Notes: a model not told the origin generated them from the sequence alone. Shown: positions 9,700 to 23,300, counted from the stretch's first letter. The stretch: 64,000 nucleotides of DNA from Sisyra terminalis (GCA_958496175.1 OY292276.1:33686449-33750448); one strand, 5' to 3'. A program made the numbers and translations.

Positions 9700-10965
9700 G
9701 CAGGTACCTAAGTTCTACCTCTTCAAATTTTACATCTTGCTATTAGTCAAAAAATTTGGGTCTACCATTTCCAATAGCTTGGAATTAAAACAGATTAAAA
9801 TACAATAACAAATTATAATTAATATATATATGTACATGTGCTTGTGTATGATATGTAAGCCACTGGTCTTTAATAATATGTTATGCAATAGCTTTAAGAA
9901 ACGATCAAAGCCATACCATTTGACCAAGATGGAGGACAAGTTGAGACTTAAGGACTTGGTTCTTCGTGAGTTTTCAGGTCTGATCTTTTTAAAAATATAT
10001 ACTGAAACATGTGTCAACATGTGATTAAGTTCCGCAAAAATAAATAACCAATTAATCCTTCCTACTCTTTTATTTCCATAACATTGAGTTTATAGTTTCC
10101 GTTGAAACTAACAAGTATTAAAATTTTGAATTTACAAATGAATTGCAAAATGTTGAGACCCTTAAAGGAATTTGCTTAACAAAAAGATGATACAAAGTTC
10201 TACAATTAAAAGGTCGCATAGGATCAAAGTTTTGCAACAACAAAGTGCTGTTTATACTTCGATAACTGTTATTGTTATTTCATTTCTTACAAATTTCTGA
10301 TGAAATTTTCGAGCATGTATAGATAAAACCAGTGGTCACGTTTCATGTATATTCAAAAGTAAACTTTGTTATAATCGAAAGTTGTTGGATCAAATGTAAC
10401 CATGGAACTCATGTAGAGGTTTGTATTTAATATTCAACATTAAGTTGTCAGCTTTTTGTTCTCTCTCGGCCTATCCGTTTCAATACTAAGATTTTAATTG
10501 GAAAATTTAAAAAATGTTGTAGTTAATCTTTGCTTGAAATAACAAAAAATAGATTATTTTCTTGAATCGAAGGCTAAAAATGCGTTATTTTAATGTTTAT
10601 GGTTTCCTAACCTTGTTTGCTTTTTTGGAGATAAACCAATTTCAAAGATTAATAACATTATTTTTAGTTTAAAAATATTTGTATAATTTAAAATGGATAA
10701 AATTGAAAAAAAAATCTTTTTATATCTTGTCCTTGGATTTTATACACAAAAGATTTTGCAAAGATATTAAAATCAGATCAATCATTCACATAATATGTCA
10801 ATTAAATTACACGAAAAAGTTGCGTGATTTTGTTTACAACGATATGTATACCTACCCAAGGTATCAGTTAAATTATCTTCAAGTCTAAAACTTAGCTTAA
10901 TGAGATTATTGATTTTTCATATCCTTGGAAGTTCACACTTGCTTGAATTAATATTTCTTATATCT
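9700..10965. other. AT-rich spacer
   Basis: Only chance open frames under 100 codons with no recognisable motif, plus a short TATATATGTACATGTG run near 9823. Nothing supportable. Confidence 0.45.
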
Positions 10966-11130
10966 TTTTTTGTTATTGTTATTTTCCGTCGCTTTATAAC
11001 AACGAAAGTATTTAGCGGCTCTAGCGTTAATAAAAATCCGTAAGCCGAGAAATATTGAAAATTTGCTCGATACAAAATCCCATCATCTATTAATTTTGAA
11101 GCGGTCACCTTGACCACTCGACCACCATAG
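10966..11130 (-). mobile_element. tRNA-Ser-derived SINE, copy 1
   Basis: Read on the minus strand, the 5' head is GGTGGTCGAGTGGTCAAGG, similar to the start of tRNA-Ser. It contains the RNA polymerase III A box TGGTCGAGTGG. The body (ATTTTCAATATTTCTCGG, then TTTTTATTAACGCTAGAGCC) is shared with the copies at 42056, 56977 and 62776. The 3' end shows the shared GTTATAAAGCGACGG block and an A-rich tail. Confidence 0.75.
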
Positions 11131-13160
11131 ACTTTTTATTTTTATTTTTTAATACATTGTTATTTAAACTTGTAGCCTTTTAATATAAATTACTTTATGT
11201 TAGGAGAAACACTGATGTTATATATACCTAGTTAATAGGAAGCATATAATAAGTTGAGTGAAATATGAGAGATAAGAAAGTAATTGCAGATTGCAGTAGG
11301 AAACATTTTCATTTAGGACATATGACACATTCTCGCAGACCTGAGACAAATGAGCTTACGAATTTATTTCTCTAGTCAAGCGTTACGAGGAAAAGGAAGG
11401 ATATGTGGTTAGAGAATATCAAAGAGATTTGTGTGTACGTATACATAATAATGCAACATTTATTTGTCATGCAAATTAATAATGTTGCATAAGTCTTGGA
11501 TATTTATTAGTAGATTTAAAGGTTATTTTAATGAAAATTTTGCAGACATGTTATAACATAAGTACTTTTCATTAATAAAATGTAAGATTTCATTCAGGAA
11601 ACAAATGGATATATTAAACTTTTGTAACAATTGAATACATTCATTTTATGGTAACATATATGATAATGAAAACAATGCCAAACAAAAAATTATAGACGTT
11701 TGCTTTGAAATCAAAATGAAAAATGGTTTTAATAGATCTAATCTTTAAGTTCTTGCCAAATATTTACTAAGATTGACGACATTTTGAAGTTTGCTCCAAT
11801 TACAAAAATCTAGTCTTTGACCTAAAGATTTTTATGATAGATATACAACATGTATACATGAAACAAACATAATATGGAACATTGTCATTGATTTAAAAAA
11901 AAGCGTTCAAAATTACTGAATTACTTACATTAGCATTTGAGGACAAAATTCGAGGTGTTGTGAAAAAATTTCGGGAGCAAACAATCAATGTTGAGCTGGG
12001 GTTTTCGGCTCCCGATATTCGGTAGTGGTTTCCATTTCGTAAAGTGTGTATAAATTTTCCATATCGCGTCACCAATTTATTCACTTGCAATATATTTGAA
12101 GGGAACATTTTTTTTTTGTTGCAACGTTGTACTCACAAAATTTCCATGCAATTACTTTACGCTCATTTAACAGTTTGAAAACTTCTACTAGCTTTGCATC
12201 TCAAAATTAATTTAATTTTCGCGTTCTTCAATCATTAACTGATAACAGCTATCTGTCAAATAGGCAATTGGAAGACGTCTTTTCCCCGCCGGAGGAACTA
12301 TGGAGGTATAATTTTTATCGGACTTTGTTTTCCTTATCTTTAACCAGTTTAATTTTGTAAACAGGGTGATTGACGAAGACGAAAGAGATATTTGATAAGT
12401 GTTTTACGCATGAAATTGTGGAATATTTTCTAATTATTTATTTTTACAAGGTTTTATTTAATGCAATAAATGCTTTTTCAATGTCTCTTATTCTAACGCT
12501 TATTCAAAACAATAACACTTCAAAATTAATGTCCTCATAGATGTTTTGGCAATAATTTTATTACATGGAATAACAACAGATATCAGTTTATCAACAAGGA
12601 CTCCCTAAACAGCCAAACCATAAACAAATAGTATTCTTACATTTAAAAATGTTTAAACTCAAAACCCAAATAAATCAATTTCATTGTTGCTAAACAAAAA
12701 AATAAAAAATAAATGAGCTACAGTATTTTTACTCAACAGTTAAATTATAAATTTACACACTATGCCTTGTGACAATCACGTGATTATAAAAATAAAACAT
12801 ATACTTATTAAATCATTGTTATAAATATGTTTAACATGTCGGTAAAACTAATTCCATAAGTTTTATTTTAAATTCATGTTTTATCTACTGATAAGATAAA
12901 ATACATGGTAATTATGTGTGCTTATAATTCAAACACTAGTTGATTTTTGTAAAAATTGAAAGACTAAAAAAATTTATTTGTGTTTATTTTCAAATTTCTA
13001 TTTAAACTTGACCAGCTTTTAAATGGAATTGCAACTGTTTTAACCCTCCCATGCTTATGAGTATGTAATAATATTTCTATACATATTAGATTCAATGAGT
13101 TCATACGTTAGGTATCTTTCCTTAAAACATTCAAACAGAATAAAATTTTTATAATATCCA
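11131..13160. other. AT-rich spacer
   Basis: No recognised element. A 71-codon frame at 11893-12108 (minus) has no familiar motif. Confidence 0.45.
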
Positions 13161-13164
13161 AAAT

Positions 13165-13600
13165 AAGGATGTATCCCGTACACTTGGGTGATTAATCAAA
13201 AAAACTATCGTTAATTTACCTATTCAATCACACATCCGTTAGAATGGGATATTTTTGCACATGCTTTTATTTTGCAATTATTATACGTATCAGTAAAAAT
13301 CACACTGGCTTCGTTTCTCATTGTGTCTTTCTTATATATATCGTGAGTGAGCATGCATGAAAATGAATTCAGCTGAGATATTTCACTTCGGAGATTGTAA
13401 CAGAAACACTCAAATAAACTGTTATTTATCATAAATATAATTGTATGTATTCCAACTTCAACTACGATCAGTTGAAGCAATATTAAAGAAATATTCAAAT
13501 ATTTCGAAGTTTAAAACAATTTTTTCAAATGTTGTAGTAAATATATATCACCAGATCGTACGTTTTATTTTCATCACCGTAAGGGAAAGGTTAGCCAAAA
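13165..13600 (+). repeat. Unclassified dispersed repeat 'A', copy 1
   Basis: Begins AGGATGTATCCCGTACAC and runs through TCGTTAATTTACC, a GTGAGTGAGCATGC block (about 13344), AGCTGAGATATTTCA, GGAGATTGTAACAG and a TATATATCACCAGATCGTACG block, to about 13600. The same order of blocks recurs at 39565-40010 (plus) and 54777-55248 (minus). No coding capacity and no terminal inverted repeat seen. Family unknown. Confidence 0.75.
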
Positions 13601-14329
13601 ACTACGAATAAATAGTAAAGAGTTTCTTTTTAATAAAAGATGTGCAAAATAGATTAGTTTCCCTGAAAAAAAGTTGTCTTTTTAAAAGTTTAACTTTAAG
13701 TCTTTGTTAATAGGAAAACAATGGAGAGAATATGTACAACACAATAGCGTAAGCAGCGTTACTGTACATAGCTAGAGTATTCTTCAATCACTGCGACCAA
13801 CAAAGCCTCACGCCTATTAACATAAGTGCCGAACATGAAAAATGACATGACAAATATGACAAATTTTTATAGAATGGAAAATAATACACTCAATAAAACA
13901 ATACGAATAGTATTTTTTATCACCCCTTTCTCCGTAAAATGATCTCCGAAAGAAGTCTCCATGTACGCAATATTTTAAATCTGAACAATACGAACCAAAA
14001 AAAAGTATGTTCACATAAATGATATTTCTAGTATTAAAATCAAAATAATCATAACATATTGAAAATCTAAAATATAGCACGCTTTTCAACTAGAATTTAA
14101 AATTTAAAAAAAAATGAGACCAAATGAGTTAAGGACAAAAAAAAATAACAGCTTCCATTCGATCTAAGAAGGAAAAAAAATGATTGTAAATTTTGCATTG
14201 TGCGTTAAAGAGGACTTAAACAATTTAGCCTGTACGCGCCTCAAAAAAAAAAAAAACAAACCAAGGCATTATATACCAAACCAGTAAATATATATCCGAA
14301 CTAGTCCAAACAAGAGTCGCAGAGTATTG
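13601..14329. other. AT-rich spacer
   Basis: The 90-codon minus frame at 13817-14089 shows no recognisable motif; A-runs are frequent at 14100-14260. Nothing supportable. Confidence 0.4.
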
Positions 14330-15180
14330 AAATGAACTTGATTTAGATTCGAGAAAATTTCAGATTTTCCAAAGGAAAGAGGATGAAATACCTCCATGGA
14401 AAGAACTTAAGCTAGTTGTCTTTCAAAAACTGGCTGAAAACCTTAAAGGTAGTACATCTCCATAACACTATAAAAACCTCTTCTTGGAAACAGACCTAGC
14501 GCAGTAGTAACGGACCGAACTATCAAATGTTACAGGCTTCAGAATCATTTTTCAATCTTCAATTGTGAAGCAATTGTTGTTTCAAAAGCTGTTGACTTCA
14601 TAAAAACTAACACTCACCCACCAACTCGGTAATATTTACGGACTGTCTCCTGTCTGGCTGCCATTCAAAGTCCTTACAGCAAAAATTAAAGCGTCATTTT
14701 TATTCGAAGGATCTTAAAAGAACTAAAGACCATGGGGCAAGAGTGTCTCTGATCTGGATTCCTAGCTACCAAGGAATAGAAGGAAAATCCGGCTGATTCA
14801 GAAGCAAAAATCACAGCAACTGAGAAAACACTAGACCCCACACTGAAAACAACAAAAAACGAAATAAAAATACAGTCACTGGTGCAACTGCAAAACGCTG
14901 GAACAACATATGGAGGAGCAATCCAACCTATATACACCTGGTGCGCCAAACAACAATGCAGAAGCTTCGCATCCCTGAAACAAGCAGAAACCAATCGGTT
15001 GTGAGACGAATGTGTATAGGGCACACGAACTTAACGCATACTTACCTAACAAGCAAAAATGGTCAAGAAAATGATCGTATTGCCAAAAAGTATCATAGTC
15101 AATCACATTCTGCTCCAGTGTGGGGCTTATCGAATCTATTTAAAATCTACCTTAACTTAAGTTCAGTATATTAAACTCAT
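14330..15180 (+). pseudogene. LINE RNase H domain relic
   Basis: A plus-strand decayed 3' end of a LINE with an RNase H domain. VSLIWIPSYQGIEGK (about 14737-14782) matches the 'VxLxWIPSHxGIxGNExAD' motif. Downstream, RRMCIGHTNLTHTYLTSKN (about 15005-15060) matches the 'RxRIGHTxLTHxYLL' segment that follows RNase H in I- and Jockey-type polyproteins. Upstream, IYGLSPVWLPF fits the 'IxSDSxxAL' region only loosely. Several stops and shifts make it non-functional. The 77-codon open frame at 14941-15174 is part of this tail. Confidence 0.7.
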
Positions 15181-17096
15181 TATACGAGAATAATTGTTTC
15201 TTTTCAAAGAAATTTAAGAATCGAATAATATTTGAGCCTAACACATGCATGCATACTTACTTTTTAGTTTTTTTCTCATATAAAAAAAGTTAACCAAACT
15301 AAATGTTACATGATCGTAATATGGCATCACATGTCATAAATATACCGGATATTGAAATAGGTTCAAGAGAAAATCAAATTTCCCGGACATAATGATTTTC
15401 GCTTAGACGATGAAAATATTATTGCATATAAGATATGTTAAATTGATTTGATGGAATGTAATAAAATTTCATAAGAGTTTTTTTCAGGGTTCATATACCG
15501 CATATTTTATTTCTTTGGGAGGTATTCTTAAAAAAAATCTGTGACGTTTTCCATGATGATTTTTCACCTATAAAATGAATTTATGTTATTAAAGAGCTGT
15601 AATCATTATTTTAAGTAATTTAATATTAAACTAAGCACAATAATTTTTTAAGATTGATGACTTGTATAGAAGATATTTTTTAAGAGTTAATTTGACGTAG
15701 ATAACATTTATATATAAAAAAAGTTTTAATCCCACTATCTTTATGCCATATTAAATAAAACGACGTATTGATGTAGTTTTTATTATCGTAAATAAAAAAA
15801 ATCCTAGCTTCCACGCATTGTGTCAGAATAAAGCACATCTATTCTTGTTATAAATGAACTTCGAAATCAATTTTTTCCTCTTATTTTTTGGTTCTTTGAA
15901 GCTTTTAGTGAGAATTTGGTGTCGACTTGATTAGATACGATCTGATTTGTTTTTACGACATCATTAAATAAATTGAATTGAAGAAAATATCAAAAGAAGA
16001 TGAACAGTATTTCGTTTATTTTTTTTGGTTTCTAAATACATACTACGCTTAATTATATACATTCCAACTTTAAGCATTACTTGAACGAAGTTTCATTATT
16101 TTTAATGAGATAAAAATGAATGCTGTAAAGGTAGAGTATACGTATGTATAATTAATATTTGATTTAACAGAAATTTGATCTATTGCTTTTAATTATCACA
16201 GTGAAAAAGATTCTTATTATTGCTGTGAAAGAGATACCTATAGGTTACCGGATTTTATTGAATTCTCGTTATATTAAATCTCTTCATTCAGAAATAAAAT
16301 CAATGACCTTAATTTAAATACCTGAAAATTTATTTTTTGGTAGGTGCTTTTTTCAATCAAAAAAAGATAAATGGAAGCTGAAAGAGAAAATCTTATTTCA
16401 ATATTATATGGTCACCAATAAAATAGTGATTTAGTACAAAAAAAAAAGAATATAGGTACCTGTATAAAAATTTATTATTTCCAATATCAACGTAATGCTT
16501 ATTTGAAAAAATAATATTTTATTGCTTTTCATATGAATATCAAATATAAAATCGAATTTATATGCAAAATTTATAATTATACATTGCCTACACCTACTCG
16601 TATTTTTGATAGAACGAAAAGTATTAAGTTGTAAACATTAATACAGAAGAAAACTTTTATTGAATATGTAATTTTATTGTGTTATTAAATTTTTCCACGT
16701 TTTACGTTAAGTTTTGTCATAATAATTTCATTAATGAAAACTTCTCGAATCTTTTATTGTGATAATTTCTTATTTATCCATTGTACCCATATTTAACAGA
16801 ATTGTCGCTCAAATTATTGCAACGACATTAATAAAACGAAGTTTTACTTTCGTCATGAATTATTTCGTAGTTATTGTATACATAATCATTTATTTCCTTT
16901 TACCTCATTTGAGAAGACTTATTAAAGCCTATATTTATAATGTACGAATAAAGTCTATACTGTTGGGTTGCTTAAATATTACAAACCTCAAAAATAAGTG
17001 GAAATGATAACGATTAAATTAAAATTTACATTAGAAGGTATAATTAAACTTTACGAAGATTTTATTGTTATTGCGTAATAAAAAGAAAATAATATG
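15181..17096. other. AT-rich spacer
   Basis: No coding or repeat signal recognised. An 82-codon frame at 16759-17007 is Ile/Tyr-rich and compatible with chance in AT-rich DNA. Confidence 0.45.
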
Positions 17097-17450
17097 TCTT
17101 GAGCGTGTGCAATGGAACATACATAAAGAATTTAATGCACCATGGATAAATTCGTTATATTTATTATTACGGACGAAGAATATTTAAAAATTCAAACACT
17201 GAAAATATTATAGAATGAAATAGAAAATGTTTGAGAGTATTCTACGAGGGATTATGCATGCAAGAAGTAATACTAACCAACGAGAAGCTTCCAGCATAGG
17301 GTCAAATGGTATAAAAGGCAGTTGATCGTCAACAGTTAACAGTATATAGTAATAACATAGTTAAAATAGTGACAAGTGATAAGACAGTTCGGAAATAGTT
17401 TATCAGTAAAAATTAACCACCTCAATCATCAATGTAATTGTTATGAAACA
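17097..17450 (+). mobile_element. Possible short solo LTR with TATA box (weak)
   Basis: TATAAAAGGCAG at about 17312 is a strong TATA-like core-promoter sequence with no gene downstream. A segment starting TGTCTTGAGCG (17097) and ending TTATGAAACA (17450) has TG...CA ends and the 4-bp flank AATA on both sides, as an LTR would. AATAAA follows at 17451-17456. The flanking match is weak evidence in such AT-rich DNA. Confidence 0.25.
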
Positions 17451-19915
17451 AATAAAAATAAGTGTATAGTAGTCTGAAATAAGGAAACGTATGAAAATAA
17501 GAAAAAATGTTATTGTTGTATGCCCTAAAGCACAAATTCGACGAACCTGTTAATATGAATAGAAGGGTTGCCAGATGGGGCTATTTAGCGCCAAAAGGAC
17601 TATTTTTCTTACCAATCGGTGATAATATTTCATTCTTTGGCTATAGATAGCCCACTAGGCTACTTTTTTTTCTATAATGAATATTAGAATATTAATTGAC
17701 GTCTGTTTTTTTGAATCGATATCTGATAAAAATTATTATATAAAAGATACATGTTATGTATAAATGTTACTACTTAGAACATGAATATTGCTTCATTATT
17801 TAACAGTTTTGATTATATGTATGAAGTTCATACAAATTTTATGCTATACATCTTTTTTTGCATTTTATTATATGTATTTATACTGGTATGATGTTAAAAC
17901 AGAAGGTTTCGAAAATATCAATCAGCTTTGATAGAATACTTGAATACTTGTGCGTAAGTTTGAAATTAATTAAATTGATGAAAGCCGTTAAAATGTGTAA
18001 CTGATCGGGAAAAGTATTGAGATTTTATGTTTTGATACGATACAATTGATAGAGTTTACGATCATCATAATCTTACATTATATATAGGGAGTTCCAAACA
18101 GTGTGTAATTTTGCAGTTTATAAGTAGTTAGTAATATTTTTCAAGAACAACGGCTTAAAAGGATGACTGAAACAAGGCTAATCTTCTTAGATGGTAATAA
18201 TAAGATGAGAACTAAAGTGAAGCGCAAAGATGGATTAAATTGCAATTTTGGCGAAATTCATTAATGTAAATAACGGGTACCCATTTACTAAAGTATTATC
18301 CCTAAAAACATTAAATGCTCCATTTCTTTTGAATGTTTTCCAATTTTTCTAAACTGTTTTTTTAAAGCGAAGTTCTTTTTGTATGGACGTAAGGCGAGAG
18401 TTAACCAAGAAAAAGTGTAACACGCTATAGGGTTTCAGATCGAGATCGTCATCAGATTGTGAAGAAATATAATATCTTAATCTAAAGTAAGGGGGGGAGG
18501 TAGCTGAGATAATGCTCAGAATATAAACTCGGCTGATCTTTGCTCTCAACCCACGGAAACAATTTTGACGTTTGTTTGTGTTTGTAACTGTAATGCTTGA
18601 ACGTAATGGGATCAGGTATTAATACGATACACAACAATACTGAACAAAACTTAGGAATAATGCTGAATAATTATACAGAATACTAGATTTTCACTAAGAC
18701 GTTGATTTTTCTTCTTTTTGACTGAATCTATACATTGAATCACCCAGATGTACTTCAATTGTACGCAGGTACTTCTTAAGTCCGTATAGTACCTGGTTAT
18801 AGTATCTGGTACCACTTTGACTTGTTTTCTTGTGAAATCAGGTATTTCAGTAGTTACGTTTAGGTATAATTTTCTCATAATCTTTTTACTGCGTATTTAT
18901 CTGGTGGTGTTCTTCCATACTTCCATATTTTCCACTGCTAATTTTGTGACACCAAAAACAGGCTTTGGACCTCTAAATGATGTCCTGGATTTTTGACTGG
19001 CAAGGCCTCAGCTCTTTGCATTAACTTCAATATCTTTGAGATCTGGCTCCCATATTAAGTTGATCTTATCTCTGACGGCAAGGTTTATAAGGGTTTCCTA
19101 ACATTCCCAGGTCAGTTTGGTACTAGTACACTCAATAAGAGTTAACTATCGTTGAATATCATATGTGAATCATATTGTTATTTTATTCATAGTTAAATTA
19201 TACAGTATTCAGTAAGAGGATCAGCTTTGGTTGGACATAACTCACATGAAATTCCACAAATTTTATCTGGTGAATTCCATATAAATTTTCCGGTTAGCCT
19301 AAGTCTTTCAAATATTTTATTTTGGGAAAATTCAAGTCAAGAATAATCTGTAGTCCAACAGATTCAACAACTAACTATGGTACCACCAAAGATGCAATTT
19401 TTTTATTTTTCACAGATAATATATGTAGAGGTACATGCATAAGTATCGTATTTCAGTTATCACAAACCGATAATATTGATGATTGAATATGGTACATAAA
19501 TACCTTTTCATTTCTAAAATTTTAAAATTATTTTGCATATAATTGTAAATCTTTCGTAAATATATTGAGTATGTTTTCAAATGAAATTTTGTCTTAATAT
19601 GTATTATATATAAGTAATATCCAATTAAAAATTTAAAGTAGAATAGTACAGAGCTTCGCTCTTGTCGGGTGTCCCACAACACCTCTTTAGTTTTTTATAA
19701 CAGCTTCATTTTCTGCAATTAATTTGCATTATAGTTTAAGTGATATATATTAACCCAACCGTGTTGTTTGAGAAATTATTGTACGAACATTTTGATTGGT
19801 ACCATAGCGGAGAAGTTTAATGAAATTCATAACCATCTCTATTGAGAGCGTGAGCATTCTTAAATATTGAGGAATAGTTTTTTCATCAGAAACTTCAATA
19901 TCTCAAGCAGCTTTG
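17451..19915. other. AT-rich spacer, no recognised gene
   Basis: Contains GGGTTGCCAGATGGGG near 17568, reminiscent of a transposon end but with no partner found. The stretch 18640-19130 (minus) is less AT-rich than its surroundings and may be an old retroelement fragment, but I could not match it to a family. Confidence 0.35.
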
Positions 19916-20027
19916 ATATTGTAACAGAAAGGGACAAAGTCTGTCTCTTTCTTTGTGATATGCCGGCACGCGATTGGCTGAGAAACTTCTTTCTCTTTCC
20001 CACCAATGCGAATGTACATATATATTG

Positions 20028-20079
20028 TTCTAGAAATGTTTAGTGAAGTCTAGTGAAAGCGAGAACATTCTGGAATGTT
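20028..20079 (+). promoter_or_regulatory. Heat-shock element cluster in the LTR
   Basis: The block GAACATTCTGGAATGTT at 20063-20079 holds three perfect alternating nGAAn units and a partial fourth (GAA, TTC, GAA, TT), the binding pattern of heat-shock factor trimers. TTCTAGAA at 20028-20035 is a further two-unit site, and GAA triplets lie between. The array ends about 11 bp before the TATA box, the spacing typical of heat-shock promoters. Response to heat is inferred. Confidence 0.7.
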
Positions 20080-20089
20080 GGGTTGTGGG

Positions 20090-20097
20090 TATATAAG
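20090..20097 (+). promoter_or_regulatory. TATA box of the LTR promoter
   Basis: TATATAAG, followed by GCGC. Transcription would start about 30 bp downstream, near 20120 (ACAAGGAGTTCTG), giving a leader with repeated AAGTGATT motifs. Confidence 0.65.
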
Positions 20098-20381
20098 GCG
20101 CTTAGCTCAAGCCAACAAGGAGTTCTGTATCGAAGTTCTCTTTGAATTTCCGTTACAACAAAGCGATTTTTATTATAATTTCGATTTAAAAGTGATTATT
20201 GTCATTTAAGTGATTGTTTTGACAAGTGTAATTGTGTAATAAAAAGTGTATACAAGTGCAATAAAAAAAGTGATTATTAAGTGTGAAAGTGATTATTTAA
20301 GTCATATTTAATTTCCAAAAGAAATTAAAAGAACGAATAAACATCATCTCAATACAGTTTTGAGACGTCCCGTTACAATAT

Positions 20382-23300
20382 TTTATAATGATGATATGAT
20401 TTGGAAATTTAAATCTTAAGCGCTTGCAGAGTTTTGTAGATATTTATCGAAATTTTAATGACTGATTTATCTTCTTTCAGAGGGGATGGATACTTGTGGG
20501 GCTCCGGATTAGTCTTTACAAAAATTTTTAACAGTTCCACCCTCTTTAATTTTTTTACTCAACAAGTAACCATGACACGTTAGTGAATTTTATGCAAACC
20601 GGCTATCTAAATCTAATATGTGTCTAATCGGCTATCTAATATGTGTTTCATTTAAGCTTTCAAACTACCACTAGCATTTTATAGCTATTTTCGGTTGTTC
20701 AACGAATAATTTTACTTCATGAATTATTTCTAGTCACACTTTTCAAAATTATCGTCGTTCTGAGTTAATAAACACTATGTATTTTTGAATCAATCTGTAT
20801 TTGAGACATTCTGATTAATATTACATGGTACAAATAAAATGAATCATTAGGTAACATTATCTGTAAGGGTAAACTATTGATATTGGGTTCTAGTTCAAAG
20901 GTTTAACTATAAAATTATTTCAAAGGACTTTCAATATGAACCTGTAAGATTTCAAAACTATCATTTACTAATCAATAAGTATAATACTGTGTTAATATAG
21001 TGTTGGCACAAAGATAGCTATTTAATTCGAGATTTGTTTGATATTTTTTTTTTGATAAGCTTACTAAAATTTAGTCGTTAATTGTGACAACCAAATGTTG
21101 GTTTCATGTGCGAAAAAAGACAATCTGTGATCAAAGTAAAAAATAAAGTGAACAAATCAAAGAGACTAAAACCGCTAATAAACTTGCGATATATATAACC
21201 TTTCAAAAATCATGAAACAAATTAATAGAGAATGCCGTTCTGTTAGAAATATGTGTTAATATTTGTCCGTTTAAATATATAATAATTTTATACAATTAAA
21301 TTAAATTTTCGAAATAATTTATCTTCTCGATATATAAAATATCTCTCCATAACATTTTTCAAATGGAATTTACTAATAAAAAGCAGAACAGTGCTAAGAA
21401 AATTAATTTCATGACCATTTCATTCATACGCATGTATTTTTCCCTCATTGTTCAAATTTAATTTTCCATATTATGATAGAAATTCAGTATTGATTAATTC
21501 ACGAAAGAATTCATCTTTTATACTATAATTCAGCATTATTTGTGTTGAATTGAACGAATTAAATTTTCAAATATTTTTTTAAAACTTGAATACATTACCG
21601 ACGTTTATTTGAATATAAATCATTCTTATTACGAATTGGTGAAATAACAACAAAAAGGGTTAAATATATAATACAATAATAACAAGAACGAAGAGTTGTT
21701 TTGGAATAATTGAACTTGAAAAACCAGCTCAAAAGAAACAGAAATGGTAAATATTTCAGCACAAATTATTCATTAAAATGTTTTGCAAATCAACCTACAC
21801 ATTTTTAAAAACAATATTTTTGCAAAAATATCAAGTTGATTAAATACCTAAAAATAGTATATTATTTGTTTATATTTTTTTCATAAAGATAAATTAATGA
21901 CAACATTTTTGTTTTATCTAAAATTGTAATAAAAAAAAACAAATGGTTGAAAATAATCTTTATTACTAAATATCTTCGTCTTCAAATTCTATTTAAGATA
22001 ATTATAATTCTACTATTTTAATGTAATACTCAATTAATTTTCAGTGTTTTATTTTGGCCTTCTATAATGTGAAATTTAATAAATCATAAAGTTTGGTGTA
22101 ACTGCTCTTACAAATCGCATATTTCGCAAATATATCATGTTTATATTATAAGTACCTACACATTTAGGCACAAGGTTGGGCTGAGAGTTTAATAGCAAGT
22201 TTGAAACTTTTTTTTTAAAATGATCAATAATAAGCAGCTTTATACGTTATAAAAACAACTAATTTCTAGAAAAAATAAAAGGGAGGTAAAAACTTGAGTT
22301 TTACTGCAGTGCAGAAAATGATAAATTAGACAGTCCTAAATACAAGGTCCACACATAAAGTAAATATTTTTTATATAAGCTCAAGTATAAAGCAATAATT
22401 TTGAAAGAGACTTGTTACGTTTTCTTTCACAAATTTAACAGTGAAGTAATTGGAATTAAAAATCAGAAGATCTATTTAAGAAGATATCTAACTGAAATCA
22501 TTAATTAAAATCTTTACTATTATATTTTTAACTAACGAAAAATAAACTTAGTTATCTACGAGTATAATAAAGGTATTGTAGCAAAATTTCAAAAAAATGG
22601 ATCATTTTCAATTTTCAATAATTTTTTATTTCAATGTTAAAAACATCGTGTTGTTAAGCTACTGTTCCATACATATAAATAATAATGAAGTGTATGTCTT
22701 TTTTTATTTAAACTGTTTAAAGTCGCTTCAACTTCTCAGGTTATTAGCGGCTATAGGGCATAATGTAAAACTATGCCCACTACAATATATAGGACATATG
22801 CATTTAGCGTTGTAAATTAACAACTTAAGTAGTTTTTATGCTAATAATAATGCATGTATATGGTAATAATAGTTATATAAATAGAATGGAAGCAACATTA
22901 GTGCAATAAAAGCAGTATGGTAATAGCGATGATAATTTTAACAGTGGATAATCGGATTGTAGTAGTAGATAACATGAAGTATATGTTTGTGACATCCAAA
23001 TTACAATATTTAAGCAAATTTAAATGCCAAATCAAATACAAAAACTCAAATAGATATTTTTAATACTACATGGTGTAAACATTTAATTCATTTCCATGTG
23101 AAACATTATTTATTTGATGTACTTGCATTATAAGTTTTGATTAACATTACACTGTAAAAAATTTGATTCTGAGGTCGAATTCCTTAGGAGTTTGAATAAT
23201 TTACCTTTAGTGAAATCTATTTCATTTTATTCAATCCCAAACGATTTGAATCAATTTTATATTTCTTGTGTCAAAAAACACGCATAGTTGCACGGAATGT

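Larger units (their letters stand above)
19920..20377 (+). mobile_element. Solo LTR of a retrotransposon
   Basis: A 458-bp unit starting TGTAACAG and ending CGTTACA, so TG...CA ends with a 6-bp inverted repeat (TGTAAC/GTTACA). ATAT flanks both sides (19916-19919 and 20378-20381), a 4-bp duplication fitting Ty3/Gypsy-type integration. Inside are two CCAAT boxes in opposite orientations (ATTGG at 19973, CCAAT at 20003), heat-shock-type elements, a TATA box at 20090 and AATAAA at 20336, in the order expected of an LTR (U3, R, U5). No second LTR or internal coding region was found nearby, so it most likely arose by LTR-LTR recombination. The family is unknown. Confidence 0.75.

Noticed and set aside
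9730..10024. Overlapping frames on both strands near 9.7-10.0 kb
   Set aside because: Frames on opposite strands with no known motif; neither is supportable.
13817..14089. 90-codon minus-strand open frame as a gene
   Set aside because: Low-complexity residues, no motif, and typical of chance frames in AT-rich DNA.
16759..17007. 82-codon hydrophobic frame as a small membrane protein
   Set aside because: Ile/Phe/Tyr richness is expected from AT-rich codons; no promoter or family match.
17565..17700. hAT end (GGGTTGCCAGAT) at 17568
   Set aside because: No partner inverted repeat and no 8-bp duplication found.
18640..19130. Minus-strand retroelement protein fragment
   Set aside because: Composition is less AT-rich and short open pieces exist, but no diagnostic reverse transcriptase, integrase or Gag motif could be placed.
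20100..20340. Hsp70-type gene downstream of the heat-shock promoter
   Set aside because: The leader-like sequence ends in an AATAAA signal and an LTR-type CA end; no Hsp70 coding sequence follows.
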